This document shows positions 28,036 through 35,465 of a stretch of 64,000 nucleotides of DNA, piece by piece; within the stretch, counting starts at the first letter, position 1, and each line of letters begins with the position of its first letter. The translations under genes and the position numbers were made by a program. The notes beneath the pieces are model-generated. The model was not told the DNA's origin. It searched no databases and worked only from the letters and a program-made list of their open reading frames with translations. The stretch is taken from the NCBI GenBank assembly GCA_012103315.1, contig WLWZ01000001.1, forward strand, positions 186,001 to 250,000. The letters run 5' to 3'. This DNA is from Alphaproteobacteria bacterium. GTDB taxonomy: Bacteria > Pseudomonadota > Alphaproteobacteria > MPNO01 > UBA2964.

Positions 28036-28998
28036 TTAGCGTTTCTTACGACGTTTAGGGGCTTGCCGGATCAGTGTGCCGACACCGTGTTCGGTAAATA
28101 TCTCGAGGATCAGGGCATGTGGAACCCGGCCATCAAGAATAACTGCTGCTTCAACGCCACCCTTAACCGCATCCAGGCAGGTCTCGGTCTTTGGAATCAT
28201 GCCGCCCTTGATGGTCCCGTTGCGGATATTGCTACGGCCCTGGGTAGCCGTCATCTCGGTGATGAGTTTGCCCTTCCTATCGAGAACACCTTTTACATCG
28301 GTCAACATCAATAGACGAGAAGCGTCGACCGCGGCAGCGATTGCACCGGCTGCGGTATCAGCGTTGATGTTATAGGTGACACCTTTGGGCCCAGTCCCCA
28401 GCGGAGCGATGACCGGGATGATGTCGGAGGAGGCGAGCTCTTCCAAGACACCAGAATTGATTGCAACCGGGTCGCCGACGAAACCGAGATCGACAACTTT
28501 TTCGATATTTGAATCTGGGTCTCGTTTCTTCCGTTTCAGTTTTCGCGCCTGAATTAGATTGCCGTCTTTGCCCGACAGGCCAATGGCCGTGCCACCAGCT
28601 TCATTAATGGCACCGACTACCTGTTTGTTGATGCTGCCGGCAAGAACCATTTCAACGACTTCAACCGTGGCCGCGTCGGTAACCCGCAGACCATCGATGA
28701 ACGAGCTCTTGATCTTTAAGCGCTCAAGCATGGTGCCGATCTGTGGTCCGCCACCATGCACGACAATCGGGTTGATTCCGACCTGTTTGAGCAAGACGAT
28801 GTCTCTGGCAAAAAGCTTGGCCAGCTCCGGGTCCCCCATCGCGTGGCCACCATATTTGACGACAAAGGTTTTGCCGGCATAGGCACGCATATAGGGCAGG
28901 GCTTCGGAAAGGGTTCTCGCCTTTTCCAGCCGTTTGTCCTGAGTGTTCGCTCCACTCGAATTTATCGTTTTTGATGTAGCCATCGACCTACTCGCCAT
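28036..28998 (-). CDS. argB: acetylglutamate kinase
   Basis: Phosphorylates N-acetylglutamate, the second step of arginine synthesis. The 320-residue amino-acid-kinase-fold protein shows [66 protein letters not shown] and the late [12 protein letters not shown]. Two starts are possible: ATG at 28998 without a ribosome site, or ATG at 28983 preceded by AGTAGG; the second would give 315 residues. It lies 16 bases after engB. An argD-like aminotransferase begins at 63.2 kb, so the arginine genes are scattered. Confidence 0.96.
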   Translation of the reverse strand: MASRSMATSKTINSSGANTQDKRLEKARTLSEALPYMRAYAGKTFVVKYGGHAMGDPELAKLFARDIVLLKQVGINPIVVHGGGPQIGTMLERLKIKSSFIDGLRVTDAATVEVVEMVLAGSINKQVVGAINEAGGTAIGLSGKDGNLIQARKLKRKKRDPDSNIEKVVDLGFVGDPVAINSGVLEELASSDIIPVIAPLGTGPKGVTYNINADTAAGAIAAAVDASRLLMLTDVKGVLDRKGKLITEMTATQGRSNIRNGTIKGGMIPKTETCLDAVKGGVEAAVILDGRVPHALILEIFTEHGVGTLIRQAPKRRKKR

Positions 28999-29014
28999 TT
29001 AATCGCGCGGCACT

Positions 29015-29683
29015 CTATATGAATTGCTGGGGCGCTGCCAGCGCAGCGAGCGATGCGCGAAGCTCTTGGATCCCGACATTTTTGCGCGCACTCGTGGCAA
29101 TAATATCAGGATGTCCGGCGGGATGTTTCTTTCGCATCGCATCAAATGTTTTCGAGAATTCTGAAAGCGAGGATTTGGAGACCTTGTCGGCCTTGGTTAA
29201 GACGATTTGGTAAACGACCGCAGCTTGATCCAGCTCGGTCATTAAAGTTTCATCCGACTCTTTTATACCATGCCGTGCGTCAATCAATAGACAGAGCCGG
29301 TGCAAAGTAACTCGGCCTTTAAGATAGTCATGCATCAGGGTAGTCCAGTCCTTGATGCGGTCCTTCGATGCTCGGGCGTAACCATACCCTGGCATATCGA
29401 CCAGTGCCATCCGATCACCCAGATTAAAAAAATTGAGTTGTTGTGTGCGCCCCGGTGTCCGTGACGTGCGGGCGAGCGCCGTCTGACCGGTGAGTGCATT
29501 AATAAGGCTAGACTTTCCGACATTGGAACGACCGGCGAAGGCAATTTCAGGCAATGTTGGTGGTGGCAGATTATCGAGCTTGGTAGAACCGGCAAAAAAT
29601 TGGCAGTTGCCAGCAAACAGCTTTCTGCCGAATTCGACCTGTTCTTGATCGACGTTTACACCGCCTACCGTTTGCTGTGCCAT
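29015..29683 (-). CDS. engB: ribosome biogenesis GTPase EngB (YsxC/YihA)
   Basis: Essential GTPase of 222 residues that assists 50S subunit assembly. The G motifs are clear: G1 GRSNVGKSS, G2/T in RTSRTPGRTQQLNFF, G3 LVDMPGYGYA, G4 TKAD and G5 TSARKN. An N-terminal extension of about 40 residues precedes the GTPase domain, as in other alphaproteobacteria. It lies between yidC and argB in the leftward operon. Confidence 0.96.
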   Translation of the reverse strand: MAQQTVGGVNVDQEQVEFGRKLFAGNCQFFAGSTKLDNLPPPTLPEIAFAGRSNVGKSSLINALTGQTALARTSRTPGRTQQLNFFNLGDRMALVDMPGYGYARASKDRIKDWTTLMHDYLKGRVTLHRLCLLIDARHGIKESDETLMTELDQAAVVYQIVLTKADKVSKSSLSEFSKTFDAMRKKHPAGHPDIIATSARKNVGIQELRASLAALAAPQQFI

Positions 29684-29714
29684 AGCCCTGTCCCTGTTCG
29701 GGACGCTGGGTGGG

Positions 29715-31541
29715 TCAGGGGTTCACCTTGACTCCCATGCGCCGCATGATGACCCATTGCTGGGCGATCGACAGAATATTGTTCCACGCCCAGTAAATCA
29801 CGAGCCCTGCCGGGAAACGTGCCAGCATAAAGGTGAACATGAGGGGCAAGAACATGAAGATTTTAGCCTGCATGGGATCCGCCGGAGCTGGATTCAGTTT
29901 TTGCTGCAAGTACATCGTTATACCCATCAGGATGGGCCAGATCCCGATGAGCAGGAATTCTGGTGGCGTCCACGGGATGAGGCCGAAGAGGCTAAAGACG
30001 GACGTCGGGTCGGGGGCTGAAAGGTCCTGGATCCAACCGTAAAACGGCGCATGCCGCATTTCGATTGAAACAAACAGAACCTTATAGAGCGCAAAGAATA
30101 CCGGAATCTGGACAAGCATCGGGAAGCAGCCAGCGGCCGGATTGACCTTTTCGGTTTTGTAGAGCTGCATCATTGCTTCGTTCATCTTCGCCCGGTCTTC
30201 TTTGTGACGATCGCGCAGCTTGGTCATTTTCGGCTGTAACTGTTTAAGGCGGCTCATCGCACGATAGGATTTGTTGGCGAGCGGGAAGAAAGCCAGTTTG
30301 ATCAAAACGGTGAGGAACAGAATCGCCAGCCCATAGTTACCGATGTGATCAGCAAACCATAGCAAGACATAGAAAATCGGCTTTGTTAAAAAATAAAACC
30401 AGCCAAAATCAATTGCGAGATCAAATCGGGATATCCCAAGATTCTCTTCATAGGAATCGAGGAGCTTGACTTCTTTAGCACCGGCAAACAGCCGGTTGCT
30501 GACGGACCCCGAGCTACCCGCCTGAATAACTTTTGGATCACCGAGATAATCGACCTGATACTTATCAGCCTTCAATTGCAGGTTATGTCTGAAATTTGTT
30601 TGTATGTCGGTTTTTTGGTCTGGAATAAGAGCAGTGAGCCAGTATTTGTCTGTAATACCGATCCATCCGCCCTTGCTCCTTTGGCTGATATTCTTGGCTT
30701 CCTGAACATCGTCATAATCAAGTTCTTTTAGCTGGCCGTTGAAGACCCCCAGCAATCCTTCGTGCAGAATAAAAAAGCCCAGCGTTTCTGGCGTTCCCGT
30801 ACGAGAAACAAGGCCATATGGGTATAATGTTATGGCTTTAGTGCTGTTGTTCTCGACCGTTTGCGTGACAAAAAACATATAGTTTTCATCCAGTGCAATC
30901 GCGCGAACGAATTTGATCCCCTGGCCATTATCCCAGCTCAGCTTGATAGGCTGTTTGGGCGATAAAGTGGTCCGGTCAGCTGTCCAGACGGTTTCAGGGG
31001 TGGGGAGCTTGACGCTCGAGTTGCTCGAGACCCAACCGAATTGAGCGTAATATGGGTTCTTGGTTCCAGTAGGTGAGAGGAACGTAATATTCGGGCTCTT
31101 TTGATCGAGAGTCTCGCGGTATTTGGTAAAAGTCAGATCGTCAATCTGACCGCCCTTGAGCTGGATCGAACCGACGAGGCGGTCAGAACTGATTTGAACT
31201 CGCGGTGTCTTCTTTAAAACAGCAAGGCGCGCCTTCATCCGGTCAACAGCTTTTGGCGGAGTAGGGATGCCAACGACGGGCGCGGTCGGTACCTGCGCTC
31301 CGCTGCCGGGGACGGCAGGTGCAACGGTTGGCGCCGCGGGGGATGGAACAGTTGCCCCCGTGCTCGGAGCGGCTGCCTTTTGCCCTGGAACCGCAGCCGG
31401 TGGGTTTTTGGCGGCCTCAATCTGCGCTGCTTTACGGGCAGCCATTTCTTTTTCAATGCGGGGCTGTTCATAGAGAAACTGCCAACCGAGCAGGATTGTA
31501 ACAGAGGCGACGACGGCCATTATGAGATTACGCTGTTCCAT
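29715..31541 (-). CDS. yidC: membrane protein insertase YidC
   Basis: Inserts proteins into the inner membrane, alone or with SecYEG. The 608-residue protein has the Gram-negative layout: an N-terminal helix (MEQRNLIMAVVASVTILLGW), an Ala/Pro-rich linker (about 35-90), a large periplasmic beta domain (about 115-360) and a C-terminal group of five helices with PLANKSYRAMSRLKQLQP, the coiled cytoplasmic hairpin and PAAGCFPMLVQIPVFFALYKVL. A conserved Arg for substrate insertion lies in this region. It follows yidD by 5 bases. Confidence 0.97.
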   Translation of the reverse strand: MEQRNLIMAVVASVTILLGWQFLYEQPRIEKEMAARKAAQIEAAKNPPAAVPGQKAAAPSTGATVPSPAAPTVAPAVPGSGAQVPTAPVVGIPTPPKAVDRMKARLAVLKKTPRVQISSDRLVGSIQLKGGQIDDLTFTKYRETLDQKSPNITFLSPTGTKNPYYAQFGWVSSNSSVKLPTPETVWTADRTTLSPKQPIKLSWDNGQGIKFVRAIALDENYMFFVTQTVENNSTKAITLYPYGLVSRTGTPETLGFFILHEGLLGVFNGQLKELDYDDVQEAKNISQRSKGGWIGITDKYWLTALIPDQKTDIQTNFRHNLQLKADKYQVDYLGDPKVIQAGSSGSVSNRLFAGAKEVKLLDSYEENLGISRFDLAIDFGWFYFLTKPIFYVLLWFADHIGNYGLAILFLTVLIKLAFFPLANKSYRAMSRLKQLQPKMTKLRDRHKEDRAKMNEAMMQLYKTEKVNPAAGCFPMLVQIPVFFALYKVLFVSIEMRHAPFYGWIQDLSAPDPTSVFSLFGLIPWTPPEFLLIGIWPILMGITMYLQQKLNPAPADPMQAKIFMFLPLMFTFMLARFPAGLVIYWAWNNILSIAQQWVIMRRMGVKVNP

Positions 31542-31546
31542 GACCT

Positions 31547-31810
31547 TTATTTTGCTTTCGTATAAGTGATTTCAGTTGTCTCGGGGACTGGGTCATATCC
31601 TGCCCCGCCCCAGGGGTGGCATCGGCCAATTCGTTTCATAGCCATCCAGCCGCCACGAAGTACCCCGAAACGCGAAACGGCATCAGCGGCGTAGTGTGAA
31701 CAAGAGGGCGCATATCGGCAGGTCGCTGGAAACAAGGGCGAAATTACCCATTGATACAGGCGGATGACGCCGCGAATAAGTGATCGCAAAAAGATCGAGA
31801 ATAAGTTCAT
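31547..31810 (-). CDS. yidD: membrane protein insertion efficiency factor YidD
   Basis: Small amphipathic inner-membrane-associated protein (87 residues) that helps YidC-dependent insertion. The family core is plain: [34 protein letters not shown] read across residues about 13-46, with its conserved Cys pair, followed by [17 protein letters not shown]. It sits between rnpA and yidC with gaps of 3 and 5 bases, the classical position. Confidence 0.96.
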   Translation of the reverse strand: MNLFSIFLRSLIRGVIRLYQWVISPLFPATCRYAPSCSHYAADAVSRFGVLRGGWMAMKRIGRCHPWGGAGYDPVPETTEITYTKAK

Positions 31811-31813
31811 TGC

Positions 31814-32218
31814 TTATATACTCTCCCTATCTTCTTTTTGGCCGTCATTGTTTCCGTCCTGCCATTTATCTAATTTTTGCAGTGCGCCTTCCAGATCACC
31901 GACTAACGCATCAAACTTTCGACCTGGCGTCGCCGCCCGTCCGATGATGACATAGTCATGTCCTTCGGCTGCGTGATCTTTTAGCACGACATCGGCTGCA
32001 GCGCGAAGTCGTCGACGTGCACGGTTCCGTACGACGGCGTTGCCCACCTTCCGACTGACGGTAAAGCCTATCCGAATATTGTCGGCGGTAGCATCTTGAT
32101 CAAGGGGCGGCTGTTCCTGAGCCTGAAGGACGAGACCGGGCATGGCACATTTTTTCCCACCGCGCGCAACGCGGAGAAATTGATGGCGACGTTTCAGGCG
32201 CTGAGGCGCCTCGGTCAT
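31814..32218 (-). CDS. rnpA: ribonuclease P protein component
   Basis: Protein subunit of RNase P, which trims tRNA 5' leaders. The 134 residues include RLKRRHQFLRVARGGKK, IRIGFTVSRKVGNAVVRNRARRRLR (the RNR-type basic signature across about 50-75) and HDYVIIGRAATPGRKFDALVGDLEGAL. The C-terminal tail is longer and more charged than in enteric RnpA. It lies 3 bases after rpmH, so both come from one transcript. Confidence 0.95.
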   Translation of the reverse strand: MTEAPQRLKRRHQFLRVARGGKKCAMPGLVLQAQEQPPLDQDATADNIRIGFTVSRKVGNAVVRNRARRRLRAAADVVLKDHAAEGHDYVIIGRAATPGRKFDALVGDLEGALQKLDKWQDGNNDGQKEDRESI

Positions 32219-32221
32219 CGT

Positions 32222-32356
32222 TCAGGCTGACAGACGTTTGCGGCCCCGAGCGCGACGGGTAGCAAGAACCCGGCGACCGCCAACGGTGGCTTTACGGGCA
32301 CGAAACCCATGACGACGTTTACGAACGAGAACGCTCGGTTGATATGTGCGCTTCAC
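32222..32356 (-). CDS. rpmH: 50S ribosomal protein L34
   Basis: A 44-residue, very basic ribosomal protein beginning [18 protein letters not shown] and ending GRKRLSA, unmistakable for L34. It begins with GTG at 32356, preceded by a good GCGGAG site 8 bases upstream. It is the first gene of the rpmH-rnpA-yidD-yidC-engB-argB-gph string and has a strong sigma-70 promoter just upstream. No dnaA gene lies on the other side, unlike in many bacteria. Confidence 0.97.
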   Translation of the reverse strand: MKRTYQPSVLVRKRRHGFRARKATVGGRRVLATRRARGRKRLSA

Positions 32357-32398
32357 GGTAGAACTCCGCAAATAAAGAGTTTGTTTAAAAGAGGGGGC

Positions 32399-32427
32399 TG
32401 TATAAGGTTTTGGCGCCGTGAAGTCAA
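32399..32427 (-). promoter_or_regulatory. sigma-70 promoter for the rpmH operon
   Basis: On the minus strand, TTGACT (32422-32427) and TATACA (32399-32404) are separated by exactly 17 bases, close to the -35/-10 consensus. Transcription would start near 32392, giving a leader of about 35 bases before the rpmH GTG. It is one of the best promoters visible in the window. Confidence 0.8.
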
Positions 32428-32615
32428 TTCATTGCAGTACCCTAAATTTACCCTCTTCACGTTTAGTTTAGCGCCAGTTGATTGGTTCACCCCCCTACGG
32501 TGACTAGATCAGTGTAGAATGACTATGGTACATGCAATTGGATAACGAATTAGTGGGATTGGCTGGGCAAGCGTCTAATCAACGCGCCGCAGCTCTTTTT
32601 CCGAAGGAGAAAACC

Positions 32616-33371
32616 TTGGGTGATGAAGCGCAGAATGACTCCACGGCACCGGAAAGCAGTGAAAAGGTGGGGTTTTCGCCAGCAAAGCTGATCCCCGTCG
32701 CCATCCTGATAGCTGGTTTTTCTGCCTTCTTTGTCTTCGATTTAAATCAATATCTATCTTTTGATGCCCTCAAAGAGAACCGTGAAGCGTTGACCCAATG
32801 GGTTGCTAACACCGGCATTGTTGCTTGGTTGGTTTATGCCGGCATTTATGCAGTGGTTACTGCATTCTCCGTTCCAGGTGGCGCAGTCATGACAATTGCT
32901 GGTGGTTTTTTGTTTGGCCCTTGGCTTGGGGGGGCCTTGACAGTCTTCGGTGCGACGCTTGGCGCGACGGCTGTCTTTCTGGTTGCCCGCTATGCCTTGG
33001 CCGACCTGTTGCGCGAAAAAGCGGGTAATGCCATTCGCAAGATGGAAAAGGGGTTCAATGAGGATGCTCTGAGTTATCTTTTGTCTCTGCGCCTTATTCC
33101 TGCATTTCCGTTCTGGCTGGTGAATTTGGTCCCCGCTTTTTTGAATGTTTCGGTCGGTGTTTATATTTTCGGCACGGCTGTTGGAATCATTCCGGGAACC
33201 CTAGTGTTTTCGTTTTTCGGTGATGGAATAGGTGCGGTACTTGAAGCTGGTCAAGATATCGACCTTGGTATTATTTTTGAGCCACGGTTCCTCTTGCCGA
33301 TTATCGGGCTAGGCGTGCTTGCCTTGATGCCTGTGCTCTATAAAAAGATCAAAGGCCGTTCGGCCTCATAA
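32616..33371 (+). CDS. TVP38/TMEM64 (VTT domain) family membrane protein
   Basis: DedA-superfamily inner-membrane protein, 251 residues from the TTG at 32616. That TTG follows a strong GAAGGAGA site and gives a normal N-terminus; an earlier ATG at 32532 adds 28 unrelated residues and lacks such a site. Helices lie at about 25-45, 65-90, 95-125, 165-190 and 220-240, counting from this start. The VTT core includes FSVPGGAVMTIAGGFLFGP, GATLGATAVFLVARYAL and LRLIPAFPFWLVNLVPAF. Related proteins are thought to move lipids. It pairs with the flavin oxidoreductase that begins 27 bases on, a partnership also seen in other bacteria. Confidence 0.88.
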   Translation: MGDEAQNDSTAPESSEKVGFSPAKLIPVAILIAGFSAFFVFDLNQYLSFDALKENREALTQWVANTGIVAWLVYAGIYAVVTAFSVPGGAVMTIAGGFLFGPWLGGALTVFGATLGATAVFLVARYALADLLREKAGNAIRKMEKGFNEDALSYLLSLRLIPAFPFWLVNLVPAFLNVSVGVYIFGTAVGIIPGTLVFSFFGDGIGAVLEAGQDIDLGIIFEPRFLLPIIGLGVLALMPVLYKKIKGRSAS

Positions 33372-33398
33372 AATAAATAACCTGCCACGGAGTTTCCC

Positions 33399-34823
33399 AT
33401 GGGTGAACGGATTGAAACTGATGTTTGTGTCGTTGGTGCAGGCTCAGGCGGCCTGTCATTCGCTGCTGGTGCTGTTCAAATGGGCGCTGATGTCGTCCTC
33501 CTCGAAAAAGGTGAGATGGGGGGAGACTGCCTAAACTATGGTTGCGTTCCGTCGAAGGCTCTGATTGCGGCTGGTCACGCCGCGTACGCGGTGCGATCCG
33601 CCAAACGGTTTGGTGTTGAGGCTGCTGAACCGACCATCGATCATGAAAAAGTTCGGGCCCATGTTAAAGGCGTGATTGCGGATATTGCGCCGCACGATTC
33701 CCAGGAACGATTTGAAGAGCTTGGTGTAAAAGTCATTCGCGAGCATGGCCGTTTCAGTGGACACCGGACTGTCGTTGCTGGGGACCACGAGATTTATGCT
33801 AAGCGGATCATTATTTCCACTGGCTCAGTGCCTGCGGTACCTCCAATAACTGGTCTTGATGCGGTGCCGTTCTTTACCAATGAGACGATTTTCGATCATG
33901 GCGAACCGATAGAGCATTTGTTGGTGATCGGTGGTGGTCCGATCGGTTTGGAACTAGCGCAGGCGCACAGACGGCTTGGAGCGAAGGTAACGGTCATAGA
34001 AGGGCTTAAGGCACTAGGGAATGATGATCCGGACCTCGCCATTGTGGTGAAGGATCGCCTCGTGTCGGAGGGCATCGACATTCATGAAGGGGCGTTGGTC
34101 CAGTCTATTTCTGGGGATGTTGGGTCGATTGCCATTGAAGCGGAACGTGATGGCGAGGCCCTTAAGTTGGAAGGGTCTCATCTTTTGATAGCTGTTGGCC
34201 GCACACCGAATATTAGTGACTTAAATCTTGAAGCTGCAGACATTGAGTCAGGGAGCGACGGTATTCCCGTTAATGCCCGGATGCAGACCTCAAACAAACG
34301 CGTTTTTGCTATCGGAGATGCTGCGGAAGGATACAATTTTACCCATATAGCGGGGTATCATGCCGGCATTGCGATCCGGAATATCCTCTTTCGGTTACCG
34401 GCAAAGTCGGATTACACCGCCGTGCCCTGGGTCACCTACACGTCGCCGGAGCTCGCCCAGGTTGGTTTGGGGGAAGAGGCGGCACGCCAACAGTATGGCG
34501 ATGTGAATGTTCTGGGGGCTAAATTCGCTGACAATGACCGAGCCCGCGCCGAAGCGGAGACAGACGGCATGCTTAAGGTGATTACGACTTCCAAAGGTGT
34601 CGTTGTCGGGGCCAGCATGGTTGGTGAGAAGGCTGGTGAGATCATTCAGAGTTGGTGCTTGCCAATCGCGAAAAAGATGAAAATTAAAGACGTCGCTGGA
34701 TTAATCCTGCCTTATCCAACATTGGGTGAAATTAACAAGCGGGCCGCAGGGTCTTACTATACGCCGTCGCTGTTCAGCGAGCGTACCCGAAAAATCGTTC
34801 GGTTCCTTCTGTCATTAGGATAA
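33399..34823 (+). CDS. FAD-dependent pyridine nucleotide-disulfide oxidoreductase
   Basis: Flavoprotein of the mercuric reductase/dihydrolipoamide dehydrogenase group, 474 residues. It has the FAD motif VVGAGSGGLSFAAG, the redox-active pair GGDCLNYGCVPSK (C-x4-C), the NAD(P) motif VIGGGPIGLELAQ and the second FAD contact VFAIGDAAEG. In true dihydrolipoamide dehydrogenase the C-terminal active site reads HPT with a His-Glu pair. Here it reads LPYPTLGEINKRA, so that His is replaced by Tyr and lipoamide is unlikely to be the substrate. A cytosolic quinone or thiol reductase role with the adjacent TVP38 protein fits better. GGAG precedes the ATG. Confidence 0.88.
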   Translation: MGERIETDVCVVGAGSGGLSFAAGAVQMGADVVLLEKGEMGGDCLNYGCVPSKALIAAGHAAYAVRSAKRFGVEAAEPTIDHEKVRAHVKGVIADIAPHDSQERFEELGVKVIREHGRFSGHRTVVAGDHEIYAKRIIISTGSVPAVPPITGLDAVPFFTNETIFDHGEPIEHLLVIGGGPIGLELAQAHRRLGAKVTVIEGLKALGNDDPDLAIVVKDRLVSEGIDIHEGALVQSISGDVGSIAIEAERDGEALKLEGSHLLIAVGRTPNISDLNLEAADIESGSDGIPVNARMQTSNKRVFAIGDAAEGYNFTHIAGYHAGIAIRNILFRLPAKSDYTAVPWVTYTSPELAQVGLGEEAARQQYGDVNVLGAKFADNDRARAEAETDGMLKVITTSKGVVVGASMVGEKAGEIIQSWCLPIAKKMKIKDVAGLILPYPTLGEINKRAAGSYYTPSLFSERTRKIVRFLLSLG

Positions 34824-34902
34824 TCGCCAATAGAATCAATAAGCCAGCGTCTGTCTGACAGCCTTCTCACAACAAGTTGAAAGCGAGTGATCGGGTCGTT
34901 GG

Positions 34903-34931
34903 TTGGTGTCTTGTCTCAGCGTGATTATGTA
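34903..34931 (+). promoter_or_regulatory. possible promoter for the Cys-rich repeat protein
   Basis: TTGGTG (34903-34908) and TATGTA (34926-34931) are 17 bases apart. If used, it would give an untranslated leader of about 105 bases before the ATG at 35044. Motif quality is modest. Confidence 0.3.
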
Positions 34932-35043
34932 AAGGGCGCGGAGAATTACGGGTCGCCACGACAATTGTGTTAAGGCCGCCGCACTCCGCCCCCGGATAAT
35001 GCTTTGTTCGGTGTCGAAAATTCTTTTAGGACGGGAGATCCAG

Positions 35044-35328
35044 ATGAATATCAAGAAAACCGCTACAATTATCAGCGTCGCCGCGATTGCTGCTGCGGCT
35101 ACAGCTCTGCCGGCTGCTGCTGCAGACATCAGCAAGTCTAGCAATGTCCAGCTTGCTGCTTGTAACCCTTGTGCTGCCAAGAAACGTGGCTGTAATCCTT
35201 GTGCCGCAAAGAAGGGCTGCAACCCATGCGCTGCTAAACGTGGCTGCAATCCTTGTGCCGCCAAGAAGGGCTGCAATCCCTGCGCTGCTAAGCGTGGTTG
35301 CAATCCTTGTGCCGCGAAGAAGCGCTAA
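35044..35328 (+). CDS. secreted Cys-rich protein with six CNPCAAK repeats
   Basis: A 94-residue protein. Residues 1-27 form a Sec signal peptide rich in Ala (cleavage probably after ALPAAAA). The mature part is nearly all repeat: six copies of CNPCAAK, starting at Cys40, 50, 59, 68, 77 and 86, each followed by KG, RG or a close variant. This gives twelve Cys in six C-x2-C pairs, alternating with Lys/Arg. A GGGAG ribosome site precedes the ATG, and a strong terminator with a UUCG loop follows, so it is a one-gene unit. The composition suggests metal or haem binding, or a substrate for Cys modification. I know no proven function for such repeats. Confidence 0.88.
   Translation: MNIKKTATIISVAAIAAAATALPAAAADISKSSNVQLAACNPCAAKKRGCNPCAAKKGCNPCAAKRGCNPCAAKKGCNPCAAKRGCNPCAAKKR
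35159..35325 (+). repeat. tandem DNA repeat coding for CNPCAAK units
   Basis: Six near-identical units of 27-30 bases (GGCTGCAATCCTTGTGCCGC-like) make up most of the Cys-rich gene. Third-position changes between units keep the peptide almost constant, which implies selection on the protein and not a recent DNA expansion. Confidence 0.85.
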
Positions 35329-35347
35329 AAGCGTATCTTAGATAGAT

Positions 35348-35381
35348 AACGTCGTCTGGCTTCGTGCCGGGCGACGTTTTT
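35348..35381 (+). terminator. Rho-independent terminator after the Cys-rich gene
   Basis: AACGTCG pairs with CGACGTT and the inner CTGGC with GCCGG around a TTCGT loop; a run of T follows (35377-35381). Stable stem plus T-run on the plus strand. Confidence 0.85.
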
Positions 35382-35465
35382 CTATTTGAGGGATAGGTTT
35401 CCTCGGATGTTTTGGCAGAACATCTTCTTTGTCGCGATCCGCCAATTATCTGTATAGTGCCGCAG

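Noticed and set aside
32222-32531. Replication origin near rpmH
   Set aside because: No dnaA or parA/parB gene lies beside it, and no cluster of DnaA boxes is seen. The only good boxes are the pair at 4.1 kb.
33399-34823. Dihydrolipoamide dehydrogenase (lpd) call
   Set aside because: The C-terminal catalytic His is replaced by Tyr and no 2-oxoacid dehydrogenase genes are nearby.
34836-35303. Minus-strand frame coding a Leu/Gln/Ala repeat protein (LAAQGLQP units)
   Set aside because: It is the reverse complement of the Cys-rich repeats; repeat DNA stays open on both strands. It has no ribosome site and no independent support.
35159-35325. Regular short repeats resembling a CRISPR array
   Set aside because: Units are contiguous with no unique spacers and are in frame within a gene with signal peptide, ribosome site and terminator.
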